This document shows positions 18,882 to 26,781 of a DNA stretch of 64,000 nt, piece after piece. Position 1 is the first letter of the stretch, and each line of letters starts with the position of its first letter. The notes under the pieces are model-generated. The model made no database searches. It was not told the DNA's origin and saw only the letters and a list, made by a program, of their open reading frames with translations. The stretch lies in contig JARSSO010000020.1 in the NCBI GenBank assembly GCA_029624765.1, positions 1-64,000 of the forward strand, in the 5' to 3' direction. Origin of the DNA: Candidatus Contendibacter sp. GTDB taxonomy: Bacteria; Pseudomonadota; Gammaproteobacteria; Competibacterales; Competibacteraceae. The translations under genes and the position numbers were made by a program.

Positions 18882-20945
18882 TTAAAGGGCATCGCCGGGG
18901 GCGGTTCGGGGCGCGATCACGGCGAACCGCGCAGAGCCGGCAACGCCACGGTGTCTGCGTCCACCCCATTGAACGGCGTCCAAACGCCGACCGAGCCACG
19001 TCGCGCGGAGAACCTCAGTCCAGCGTCGCGCGGAGAACCTCAGTCCAGCGCCGCGCGGAATCGCCACCGTTACCAGACCATCGCCGTCCGACACCGCCTC
19101 GACCACCGCGCCGTCCAGCGCCAGGCCAGCGCCAGCCGGTTGGACCAATTTGATTTGGATGACGACCCCCGTTTCCGCAGCGCCGTGCTCGTCGTAGCAC
19201 ATCGTCCAGGCCACGGTCTGCCCGGGGCCGGGCGCGGGCAGCACCACCACCGGGCCGGTTGGAACCTGTTCCTCCAGCCGCGTTTCCAGCGCCGTGATGG
19301 ACGCCAGTTCGGGCGCTAACTCGTCGCGGACCGCGTCGGCAATCTCCGTCGGGCTGGCTCCGCCACCATCCTCCGACAATGTCCGTTCCGTATGCTCCCA
19401 CACCGCCGTTGCAATCTCGGACTCGCTCGGAACGTCGGGGGAATTGGTCAACGTGGTGACGGTATCCACCAGGGTGACGTGGGCGACGGTATCCGAAGCG
19501 GGGTCGAAATCGTGGAGGGCGTTGACCGCCGCGAGGGTCGAAGCAATCCCGGCGTTGTCAGGAGCCGTGTAGTTCGCCGCCAGTAACGGTGCGGTTGGGA
19601 CCGCGTTGACGCTCGCCTGGCTGGCGGCGGTCTTGGCGGCGTCATAGTCCGCGTGCAAGGTGAAATTGGCCTTGTCGGTGAGCGTGCGGGCCGAGTACTC
19701 CCACACCTCTTGCGCTGTGGCGCCGCCTCCACCACCGCCACCGCTCGTCAAGGTTCGATCACTGTATTCCCAGATGTCCTGTGCCGTAGCTCCGCCACCA
19801 CCACTCAGTACGGCGGTCCCAGTCTCGTCGTCCACCGGCACGCCGACCGCGACCGATCCAGCCGGCGGAACATGGCACGTCCCAACCTGCTGCCCGAACC
19901 GATAGCTCGTTCCATGGCGCACGTCAGCCGGATCGGGATCGGCGCTGGTGTTGTCTGGCCCGGTGAACGTGACCTGCTCCAGGGTAGACTCGCGGATCAA
20001 TACCGTGGTCGCGCTCGCCGCATAGTTCGGGTCAAACAGCACGCGCCCGGATGTTGGAGATTGCCCATATGCGCCATAGCGAATTGCGCCAACAGTCGTG
20101 GTGGGCTGCCCACCGGAGTTGGTGCCGTAGCCATACACGCCGGGGTTGCCGTTATTGGTCGAGTAGCCGGGGCCATGATTGTTACCGACCGCAACCGCTA
20201 CACGCATTGTTCCGAGGCTGGCGTTGTACGCGCCAATAGAGTTACTACCGGAGCCGCCAACGGCCTCGCCATTAACAATAATCGTTCCGGTACTGGAATT
20301 GTATGCTCCATGTGTATTGGAGCCACTACCGCCAATCGCGTCCGCATCGATAGTGATCGTGCCGATCCCGGAGTTTTGAACGCCATGTGCGCTCGCGCTC
20401 CCGTACACAACACCAGAGATGGTAATGTTTCCGCTGCTGGTGTTGCTCGCGCCAAATGTGCTCGCCGATGTTCCAGCCGCGACGTTGCCGGAAACGGTAA
20501 TATTGCCTGCTCCACTATTGAGCACCCCAACGGACGACGCGGCGGAACCGGCGCTAGCGTTGCCAGTCACATTCAGCGTGCCAGCCCCAGCGTTGTTCGC
20601 GCCATACGCATTCGTGGAACTGGTTCCACCGTTCACGTTGCCGACGACATTAGCCGTCGCTGACCCAGCGTAATATACGCAGATCGTCGATCCAGCATAC
20701 GGATTCGCGGTCAGCGTTACTCCATCCGCGAGAGTAAATCTCCCGCCCGTGGTTGCGCCGCCGGTTGTATCGGTCCGAACCTCGGCGCAGGTGCTATCGA
20801 CGTTGACGGTGACCGTATAGCTGTTGGCCATCGCTACATCACCTGGTCCTGGGATGTATTGTGCGCCAGCAGTCCCGGACGGCGTATCACTCCAAACGTC
20901 GGAGGCGTTCCAGTTGCCGGTTTTGCGGGCAAATCGGTTGGCCAT
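18882..20945 (-). CDS. Repeat-rich fibre/decoration protein with frameshifted C-terminus
   Basis: A 687-aa structural protein. The N-terminus (MANRFARKTGNWNASDVW, PGPGDVAMANSYTVTV) is a capping region; residues about 90-240 are Gly/Asn/Ser-rich beta-helix-like repeats (GAYN.S.GTI.V.G.A.GGSGS). Then come two A.(D/E)(I/V)WEYS.RTLT units typical of phage fibre stalks and a C-terminal beta domain. The present C-terminus from about residue 640 is out of frame because of a 25-bp tandem duplication (19001-19050). Removing one copy restores a natural ending in DADTVALPALRGSP and a stop at 18917. It heads no operon: it is the last gene of the leftward block starting at 23422. Confidence 0.78.
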   Translation of the reverse strand: MANRFARKTGNWNASDVWSDTPSGTAGAQYIPGPGDVAMANSYTVTVNVDSTCAEVRTDTTGGATTGGRFTLADGVTLTANPYAGSTICVYYAGSATANVVGNVNGGTSSTNAYGANNAGAGTLNVTGNASAGSAASSVGVLNSGAGNITVSGNVAAGTSASTFGASNTSSGNITISGVVYGSASAHGVQNSGIGTITIDADAIGGSGSNTHGAYNSSTGTIIVNGEAVGGSGSNSIGAYNASLGTMRVAVAVGNNHGPGYSTNNGNPGVYGYGTNSGGQPTTTVGAIRYGAYGQSPTSGRVLFDPNYAASATTVLIRESTLEQVTFTGPDNTSADPDPADVRHGTSYRFGQQVGTCHVPPAGSVAVGVPVDDETGTAVLSGGGGATAQDIWEYSDRTLTSGGGGGGGATAQEVWEYSARTLTDKANFTLHADYDAAKTAASQASVNAVPTAPLLAANYTAPDNAGIASTLAAVNALHDFDPASDTVAHVTLVDTVTTLTNSPDVPSESEIATAVWEHTERTLSEDGGGASPTEIADAVRDELAPELASITALETRLEEQVPTGPVVVLPAPGPGQTVAWTMCYDEHGAAETGVVIQIKLVQPAGAGLALDGAVVEAVSDGDGLVTVAIPRGAGLRFSARRWTEVLRATWLGRRLDAVQWGGRRHRGVAGSARFAVIAPRTAPGDAL
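19001..19050. repeat. 25-bp perfect tandem duplication
   Basis: The 25-bp unit at 19001-19025 is repeated exactly at 19026-19050. Because 25 is not a multiple of 3, it shifts the frame of the fibre gene. Confidence 0.95.
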
Positions 20946-20947
20946 GA

Positions 20948-21364
20948 TTACCCCTCCACCTCAAAGCGGCTCGCCATCAATTTGTAATGGGGGAGCCGGT
21001 CCTCGTCGAACAGCGTTTCCACCGCGCGGACGCGCAGCCGCCGGCCGCCAGCGGCGCGCACCGTGGCGAACAGCACGGCTTCGCGGATGTCGGTTTCCAT
21101 CCGTAGCAAGTTTTCGTAGACCGCCTCCAGCCCATCGGCGGTTTCTTGCGTCGGCAGGCCGAAATACACGATCAGGTCGATGCGCACGCGCTGGCCCACG
21201 TCGGCCACCGGCGCCAGCCGACTGGGCACGATGCGGATCAGCGGGTATTGATCCGGCGTGATGTTGGGCTCCAGCCCGATCCGGCACGTGACGATGCCGT
21301 CCAGGTCGGCCAGGGTATCGCGCAGGTGGGTCAACAGGTCGAACGGCGGGGACGGCGTCATCAT
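20948..21364 (-). CDS. Tail completion/connector-like protein
   Basis: A 138-aa protein starting MMTPSPPFDLLTHLRDTLAD, with a beta-rich core (QYPLIRIVPSRLAP, RVRIDLIVYFGLP) typical of phage tail-terminator/minor tail proteins of this size. The ATG overlaps the upstream stop and the gene ends two bases before the fibre gene. The role is suggested by position and fold pattern only. Confidence 0.62.
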   Translation of the reverse strand: MMTPSPPFDLLTHLRDTLADLDGIVTCRIGLEPNITPDQYPLIRIVPSRLAPVADVGQRVRIDLIVYFGLPTQETADGLEAVYENLLRMETDIREAVLFATVRAAGGRRLRVRAVETLFDEDRLPHYKLMASRFEVEG

Positions 21365-21681
21365 CAGCCTCGCTGAATCGGCACGGTGAACAGCCGGGTC
21401 GGGGTGTCCGCCGCCGTGTTGGCGGCGATCCGGGCGGCTTGCAGGGTGGCCGCCCACTCCTGGCGGTACTGCTTGAGCTTGGCGCTGAACACGTCGCTCT
21501 CGTCGGCCAGGCTTTCCAGGCAGCACAGGAGATAGGCGCGCAACACCGCCAGCTTTGCCGGCCACGGGTCGGGGAACGTTCCGAGTTCGGCCACGTCGGC
21601 GATGGCGCGGGTTTCCCAGGCCTCCTTGGCGGCAATCAGCGGGGCGAGATAGGCGTCGTGGTAGGTCAGGGTCAGGGCCAT
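21364..21681 (-). CDS. Hypothetical structural protein
   Basis: A 105-aa mainly helical protein (MALTLTYHDAYLAPLIAAKE.., KLKQYRQEWAATLQAARIA). It lies in the block portal, gp10-like, this gene, tail completion. Size and place fit a head-tail connector, but no motif confirms it. Confidence 0.55.
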   Translation of the reverse strand: MALTLTYHDAYLAPLIAAKEAWETRAIADVAELGTFPDPWPAKLAVLRAYLLCCLESLADESDVFSAKLKQYRQEWAATLQAARIAANTAADTPTRLFTVPIQRG

Positions 21682-21683
21682 GG

Positions 21684-22139
21684 TCAGCTCGTGGGCGGTT
21701 GGACGCGACGCACAACGGCGTCGAATTGGCGGACGGCTTCGTCGGCAGCCTTCACCAGCCAGGCGTCGCCGGCGTAGCCGGGATGATGGACGAAGCGGGC
21801 GAAGACGAAGCCGGTCTTGCCGCCCTGGCCAGACGGCCAGCGCAACACCTTCTTGTCCTTCGGGCGAATCTCATGCGCCCGCGTGCCCCAATGGACGAAC
21901 ACGGCATGGGGCGCCATTTGCGGGTCGTGGCCGATGATCCACCCGCCGTCGCCGTCGGATTGCGGTCGTTTCAGCGACCGCGCCAGCGCGCCGGTTTGGG
22001 TGTGGGTATCGACCTGATCCCGGGCGGTGGCGAAGGCCACGTCGGCCAGCCCACGCAGGACCTGCGTTTGCGTCTCCGGCACCAGCCGGGCGAAGTCGGC
22101 GCGGATGCGTTCCAGACCCTCCGGGCGGAGTTCGATCAT
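21684..22139 (-). CDS. HK97 gp10-like protein
   Basis: A 151-aa protein with the HK97-gp10 pattern: an N-terminal helical region, then the TGALARSLKR segment and a beta-strand run with HWGTRAHEIRPK and VHHPGYAGDAWL (usually HPG..A..F). These are neck/tail-side proteins. Start MIELRPEGLERI at 22139 overlaps the portal stop (ATGA). Confidence 0.78.
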   Translation of the reverse strand: MIELRPEGLERIRADFARLVPETQTQVLRGLADVAFATARDQVDTHTQTGALARSLKRPQSDGDGGWIIGHDPQMAPHAVFVHWGTRAHEIRPKDKKVLRWPSGQGGKTGFVFARFVHHPGYAGDAWLVKAADEAVRQFDAVVRRVQPPTS

Positions 22140-23422
22140 GGCGTGGCCTCCCCGTTCGCCTCCTGCCCCGGCTCGTCGGCCGCCAGCAGCAGGCTTTCCA
22201 GCGTCGCCGGGTCGAGGCTGGACAGGTCGAGCGCCATGAGCTGCTTGAGCTTCTCGGCCTGGTAGGCCGGCGGGGCGCCCAGCGCGGCCATGTTCTGGGC
22301 GATCTCGATTTCCAGCTTCAGGTCGGTCAGGCTGTAGTCCTTGCTCCAACTGATGGCGGGCGGGGTGGCGATCCCCAGCCAGCGGACGACCACATCCCAC
22401 ATCCGGCGCTCGAAGTCCTCCATCCGCCGGGCGAACGCCACCAGGGCGGCGTTCAACGCCTGGAACCGCAGCGCCAGCGCCACGCCGCTTTCCTGTTGGC
22501 TGGTGGGCGGGTCCACGTACAACGCCGCGTCGCGGATCAGGCTTTCCACCTGGGCGATGACCTGTTGATAAATCGTGGCCGGCCCGTCGGGCGGAGCGAT
22601 GAACTGCGGGGCTTCGGCGCCATAAATAAGGAGCGCCTCGGTCGAAAACGTCTCCGCTACCTGGCCGGGGTTGAACATGGCCTGTTCGGCGCTGGGCACC
22701 TGGTAGGCCAGCAGCGAGAACGTTTGCGCGCGCAGGATTTCATCCAGTTCCGACCGCAGGTTGTACAGGCGCTTGCTCAGGTCGGCGACGGTGGCGAACG
22801 GGCCGACGTGGGGGAACAGCCCCGCTTCGGTGAAGGCGAGGATCGGGCACACGCCCAAGTCGTGCGTCCCCGCGTCGAGGGTCTTGTCCCCCTCCAGCAC
22901 CGCCCAGCCCTGGGCGTCGTAGCGCCGGGTCACCACCGTCGCTTTGCCGGCGATCTCGGCGGTATCCGTGAACGCCACCTCGGCCAGTTGCCCGCGCGCA
23001 TCCAACCGGTAGCGCGTCACCCGTTCCGGGGCGATGGCCACCAGATACGGCGTGGCGCGGTCGGTCTCGAGCGCGGTCGGCATGTCCACCAACAACAACA
23101 TCGAGCCGCGCGCTTTCGCCTCCAGCATGAACCCGCCCCAGAACACGTCCAGGCTGTCGTTTTGCCAGGTGCAGTCCTGAGCAAACGCGCTCAGTAACGG
23201 GTGGGATAGTTGGCGTTGTGGCGGGCGTTTGGTTAAGTAACCGACGAAGCGTTGCCCGGCCGGGCGCAGGGCGTTGGCGTACCAGGCGATGGCTTTGCGC
23301 CGGGCCAGCTTGGCGCTGTCCTCGCGCGGGTATTGCACCAGGTAGCTACCATCGGCGAAGCCGCCGGTGCCGTGCAGGGCGTCGGCGAGGAATTGAAAGC
23401 GGGCGGAATCGAACGCGGTCAT
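22136..23422 (-). CDS. Portal-like protein (DUF4055 type)
   Basis: A 428-aa protein starting MTAFDSARFQFLADALHG, with the DUF4055/portal-like pattern: an aromatic N-terminal region (YANALRPAGQRFVGYL), a beta-rich middle (YLVAIAPERVTRYRLD), then long helices with SESGVALALRFQALNAAL-type sequence (QQESGVALALRFQALNAAL) and a helix-rich C-terminus. It would form the dodecameric DNA gate. It is the first gene of the leftward block, divergent from the scaffold-capsid operon. Confidence 0.72.
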   Translation of the reverse strand: MTAFDSARFQFLADALHGTGGFADGSYLVQYPREDSAKLARRKAIAWYANALRPAGQRFVGYLTKRPPQRQLSHPLLSAFAQDCTWQNDSLDVFWGGFMLEAKARGSMLLLVDMPTALETDRATPYLVAIAPERVTRYRLDARGQLAEVAFTDTAEIAGKATVVTRRYDAQGWAVLEGDKTLDAGTHDLGVCPILAFTEAGLFPHVGPFATVADLSKRLYNLRSELDEILRAQTFSLLAYQVPSAEQAMFNPGQVAETFSTEALLIYGAEAPQFIAPPDGPATIYQQVIAQVESLIRDAALYVDPPTSQQESGVALALRFQALNAALVAFARRMEDFERRMWDVVVRWLGIATPPAISWSKDYSLTDLKLEIEIAQNMAALGAPPAYQAEKLKQLMALDLSSLDPATLESLLLAADEPGQEANGEATP

Positions 23423-23494
23423 GGCCTTATCTTATATCGAAAAGTTATATCTACTGCGCTATGATAGAACAAAATCCACGGCGCGAGGCCCCGC
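23423..23494. promoter_or_regulatory. Divergent late promoter region
   Basis: A 72-bp AT-rich gap between the portal and scaffold genes. It holds two direct copies of TTATATC (23432-23438, 23445-23451), 13 bp apart, and TATGATAG near the right-hand gene. Both structural blocks probably start here. No exact -35/-10 pair can be fixed with certainty. Confidence 0.45.
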
Positions 23495-24190
23495 ATGAAT
23501 CTGGAATCCCTGAAGGACAAGCTCGGCGACGAGTACGCCGCGCTGGAACGCTACGTCACCGACCTGATCGGGCAGCGCGACGCCGCCCGCAAGGAAAGCC
23601 AGGAGGGCCGCAAGGCGCTCAAGGCGAAGGTTGAAGCTCTGGAATCGGTCAGGGCCAGGCTGTTTGAGCGGCTGGGGCTGGACGACGACGCCGACCTCGA
23701 CGCCCTGCCCGACGCCAAGGGCCAGGCCGAAGCTGTCAAGCAGTTCGAAACCCGCGTGAAGCGGCTGGAAACCGAGCTGAAAGCAAAGTCCGACGCCTTC
23801 GCCGCCCTGGATGCGAAACACCGCGCCGCCCGGCTGGAGGCCGAACTCGGCAAGGCGCTGGGCGGGCACGACTTCATCGACCGCGAGGTGGTCGAGGATT
23901 ACCTGCGGCGCCGGGTGGACTGGCAGGACGATCAAATGTTGTACAAGAGTGAGAAGGGCGACCTGATTCCGCTGGCCGAGGGCGTGACGCTGCTGGCCCA
24001 GACCAAGCCGCATTTGTTGAAGACGCCAGGGGCGCGCGGCTCCGGGTATAACCCCAGCGCGCAAGGCGGCGCGGCGAAACATCCGAAGAATCCGTGGGCG
24101 AAAGACTCGTTCAACCTGACCGAGCAGCTACGCCTGGCCCATGAAAACCCCACGCTGGCCGCGCAACTGCAAGCGGCGGCCGGCGCGTAA
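23495..24190 (+). CDS. Scaffold-like protein
   Basis: A 231-aa protein with a long coiled-coil N-terminal half (ALERYVTDLIGQRDAARKES, FETRVKRLETELKAKSDAF) and a less regular C-terminus (YNPSAQGG). It directly precedes the major capsid gene, the usual place of phage scaffolding proteins (phage minor structural GP20-like). It should be absent from mature heads. Confidence 0.72.
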   Translation: MNLESLKDKLGDEYAALERYVTDLIGQRDAARKESQEGRKALKAKVEALESVRARLFERLGLDDDADLDALPDAKGQAEAVKQFETRVKRLETELKAKSDAFAALDAKHRAARLEAELGKALGGHDFIDREVVEDYLRRRVDWQDDQMLYKSEKGDLIPLAEGVTLLAQTKPHLLKTPGARGSGYNPSAQGGAAKHPKNPWAKDSFNLTEQLRLAHENPTLAAQLQAAAGA

Positions 24191-24200
24191 GGAGAGAACC

Positions 24201-25166
24201 ATGGCTGTAACTCAGATTGCGGACCTGGTCGTCAAAGCGGAATTCTCCGCCCGCGTCCAGGTTCTGAGCACCACCAAGTCGGCGCTGTTCCAGTCCGGCA
24301 TCATCGCCAACGACCCGACGATCGCCGCGCTGGCCAGGAGCGAAGGCGCGACCTTCACCTTGCCGTATTGGAACGACGTCGACGGCAGTTCCGCCGTCGG
24401 CTCGGACGATCCCAATACGACGCTCACGCCGGGCAACATCACCCAGGGCAGCGAGACGGCCATCAAGCTGTTTCGCAGCAAAGCCTGGTCGGCGATGGAC
24501 ATCACCAAGAGCATCCTGGCCGGCGACGACCCGCTGGAGCGCGTCGCCAACCTGATCGCCGGGTGGTGGAGCCGCGACATGCAGACCATCCTGATCAACA
24601 GCCTGACCGGCATCTTCGCCAGCGGCGGGGCGTTGGTCGCCACGCACGTCCACGACGTGACCGGCGCCAGCACCGCCTTGAGCGCCGACGTGATCCTGGA
24701 CGGCAAGCAGAAGCTGGGCGACGCGGCCGACGACTTGACCGCCATCGCCATGCACTCCGCCAAGTACACGGCGCTGCAAAAGGCGTTGCTGATCGACTAC
24801 ATCGGCGCCGAGGGCGACATCCGGTTTCCGACCTTCCTCGGCTATCGGGTGATCGTGGACGACAGTTGTCCGGTGAACAGCGGCAATTACACCACCTATC
24901 TGTTCGGGCCGGGCAGCGTGGCGTATGGCGAGGGGATGCCGAAGGTGCCGATGGCCTACACCCGCAACGAACTGGCCGGCAACGGCGCGGGCCAGGAAAC
25001 CCTGGTCAACCGCCGCGAGTTCATCCTCCATCCGCGGGGCTTGCGCTGGACCAGCGACACCATGGCCGGGAGTTCGCCGACCAACGCGGAGCTGGCGACG
25101 GCCGCCAACTGGGAACAGGCGTGGGCCGACAAGGCTATCAAGCTCGTCAAGATTTTGAGCAAGTAG
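24201..25166 (+). CDS. Major capsid protein
   Basis: A 321-aa protein: MAVTQIADLVVKAEFSARVQ, then LPYWNDVDG, a TLTPGNITQGSETAIKLFR core, IAMHSAKYTALQKALLIDY and a C-terminal ending LVKILSK. This is the pattern of HK97-like capsid proteins of one phage group (N-terminal helix, Thr/Ser-rich spine, IAMHS). GGAGAG lies 4 bases before the ATG. No prohead protease gene accompanies it. Confidence 0.85.
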   Translation: MAVTQIADLVVKAEFSARVQVLSTTKSALFQSGIIANDPTIAALARSEGATFTLPYWNDVDGSSAVGSDDPNTTLTPGNITQGSETAIKLFRSKAWSAMDITKSILAGDDPLERVANLIAGWWSRDMQTILINSLTGIFASGGALVATHVHDVTGASTALSADVILDGKQKLGDAADDLTAIAMHSAKYTALQKALLIDYIGAEGDIRFPTFLGYRVIVDDSCPVNSGNYTTYLFGPGSVAYGEGMPKVPMAYTRNELAGNGAGQETLVNRREFILHPRGLRWTSDTMAGSSPTNAELATAANWEQAWADKAIKLVKILSK

Positions 25167-25178
25167 GAGGATCGCCCA

Positions 25179-25715
25179 ATGCGGGTCCGAACGAAATCCC
25201 ATGGGGCGCTGAGCGGGCTGGACGGCGACGACCACGCTCAGTATCACACTGACGAACGCGGCGACGAACGCTACGCGCCGCTGTACGACGGGCCGTTGCA
25301 AACGGCCATGGTCACGGTCAGCAGCGCCGAATTGCTGGCGCTGAACGCGACACCAAAGACGCTGATCGCCGCGCCGGGCGGGGGGAAGGCGTTGATCCTG
25401 GTCGCGGCGGAACTGTGGCTCGACTACAACGGCGCGGCCTATGCCGGCATCGCCGCCGGTGAAGACCTAACGATCAAGTACAGCAACGCCGCCGGCGCGA
25501 CCCTGGCCACCATCGAAACCACCGGGTTTTTGGACGCCACAGCCGACGCCTTGCGCTACGTGGAGCCGACCACCACGGCGGCGATCACCCCGGTCGCCAA
25601 CGCGCCGCTGGTGTTGCACTTGCTGACCGGCGAAATCACCACCGGGGATAGCCCGCTCAAGCTGCGCCTGCTGTACCGTGAAATCACGTTGGCGTGGGGT
25701 ATTGAGGACGGATAA
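25179..25715 (+). CDS. Fibre-like virion protein
   Basis: A 178-aa protein. Its N-terminus (SHGALSGLDGDDHAQYHTDE) is a phage fibre/adhesin motif (H..LSGL.DDDH.QY). The rest is beta-rich, Ala/Thr-rich. It lies between capsid and tail genes, so it may decorate the head or be attached to the neck. Confidence 0.65.
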   Translation: MRVRTKSHGALSGLDGDDHAQYHTDERGDERYAPLYDGPLQTAMVTVSSAELLALNATPKTLIAAPGGGKALILVAAELWLDYNGAAYAGIAAGEDLTIKYSNAAGATLATIETTGFLDATADALRYVEPTTTAAITPVANAPLVLHLLTGEITTGDSPLKLRLLYREITLAWGIEDG

Positions 25716-25718
25716 CCC

Positions 25719-25886
25719 ATGACCCCGGCGATTTACCAGCAGTGGAAGCGCCAGCAAACGGACCGGCTTCGGCGGGAACGGCAAATCGCCGCCCGCCGCG
25801 TCGTCGTCGCGCCCGAACCCGCGCCTGAACCCGAACCCAACCCCGAACCCGCGCCGGCCAAGAAGCGGCGCCCGGAGAACCCATGA
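25719..25886 (+). CDS. Small basic protein with Pro-Glu repeats
   Basis: A 55-aa protein: MTPAIYQQWKRQQTDRLRRE, then EPAPEPEPNPEP and a basic end. Start at 25719 is 3 bases after the previous stop and its stop overlaps the tail tube ATG. Function unknown. Confidence 0.6.
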   Translation: MTPAIYQQWKRQQTDRLRRERQIAARRVVVAPEPAPEPEPNPEPAPAKKRRPENP

Positions 25887-26689
25887 CCGCGACCACCCAA
25901 TCCCGTTCCGAGCAATCGCTCGCCGGCATCGTTTTCGAGGGCGACATCCTGCTCAAGATCAAGGACACCGCCGGCGATTGGGGCCAACCCATCGGCCCGA
26001 TTTCGCCGGTGAAGTTGTCCATCAATCCCGGCGCGATCACCACCAAAACCCGCAAGTTGCGCCTGCGCGGGATGTCCGGGCAGGTGACCGATCCGGTGGT
26101 GACCGACTTCGCCGAACCGACGGTGGCGTTCGAAACCGACGACAGCAACGAGGCGCTGTTCAATCTGATCCTGCGGGGCGACAGCGCCGCGATCACCGAG
26201 GCCGGCGGCACGGTCACCGATGGCGTCACCGCCGTTCCGGCCAAGGGCACCTGGCTGCAACTGCCGCACCGGAACATTTCGACGACCGGATTTTCCGGCA
26301 AGCACGCCAACGATTCGGCCCTGACCGCCGGCACGGACTACGTGATCCAGGACATCTGGTTGCAGCACGGTTTGGTCTACATCCCCGCCGGGAGCGGCAT
26401 CGCCGCCGCCGAGGCGTGCAAGTGGACGTACACCTATAGCGCCGTGTCCGGGACCGGCGTGGTGGGCAACCAGCGCGACCAGGTGACCGTGCGCATCGAG
26501 ATGTTCGGCAAGAACCGGGTCAACGGCCAGAACGTGCATATCACCATCCACGAAGTGGCCGTGACCAGCGGGGTCGATCTGGACCTGGGCGGCGCCGACG
26601 ACTACTTCAAGCCGAACTTCAGCGGGGTCATGAGCACGCCGTCCGGCGAATCCGGTCCCTACGAGATTGAGTTCCTGACCTTCGCGTAG
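25883..26689 (+). CDS. Tail tube protein
   Basis: A 268-aa protein with the pattern of phage major tail proteins: SPVKLSINPGAITTKTRKLR, VTDPVVTDFAEPTVAFETDD (beta), and a long C-terminal beta region (NVHITIHEVAVTSGVDLDLG). It directly precedes the tape measure gene. No frameshifting chaperone genes lie between. Confidence 0.78.
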   Translation: MTATTQSRSEQSLAGIVFEGDILLKIKDTAGDWGQPIGPISPVKLSINPGAITTKTRKLRLRGMSGQVTDPVVTDFAEPTVAFETDDSNEALFNLILRGDSAAITEAGGTVTDGVTAVPAKGTWLQLPHRNISTTGFSGKHANDSALTAGTDYVIQDIWLQHGLVYIPAGSGIAAAEACKWTYTYSAVSGTGVVGNQRDQVTVRIEMFGKNRVNGQNVHITIHEVAVTSGVDLDLGGADDYFKPNFSGVMSTPSGESGPYEIEFLTFA

Positions 26690-26726
26690 TCCCTTCGGGC
26701 GCGCCTCCCGCGCGCCCATCGATTCT

Positions 26727-26752
26727 CGTTCCCACGCTCCGGCGTGGGAACG
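26727..26752. repeat. REP-like perfect hairpin
   Basis: An 11-bp perfect stem (CGTTCCCACGC with its complement) and loop TCCG, in the 92-bp gap between tail tube and tape measure genes. Such extragenic REP-type sequences are common in gammaproteobacterial chromosomes; here one lies in a phage structural operon. No T-run follows, so it is not a simple terminator. Confidence 0.7.
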
Positions 26753-26781
26753 CCGTATCTAGCGCAGCCGCAAGGTAAGCC

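Noticed and set aside
19653..20663. A 336-aa plus-strand frame opposite the fibre gene
   Set aside because: Its apparent repeats are the complement of the fibre repeats; no start signal or domain.
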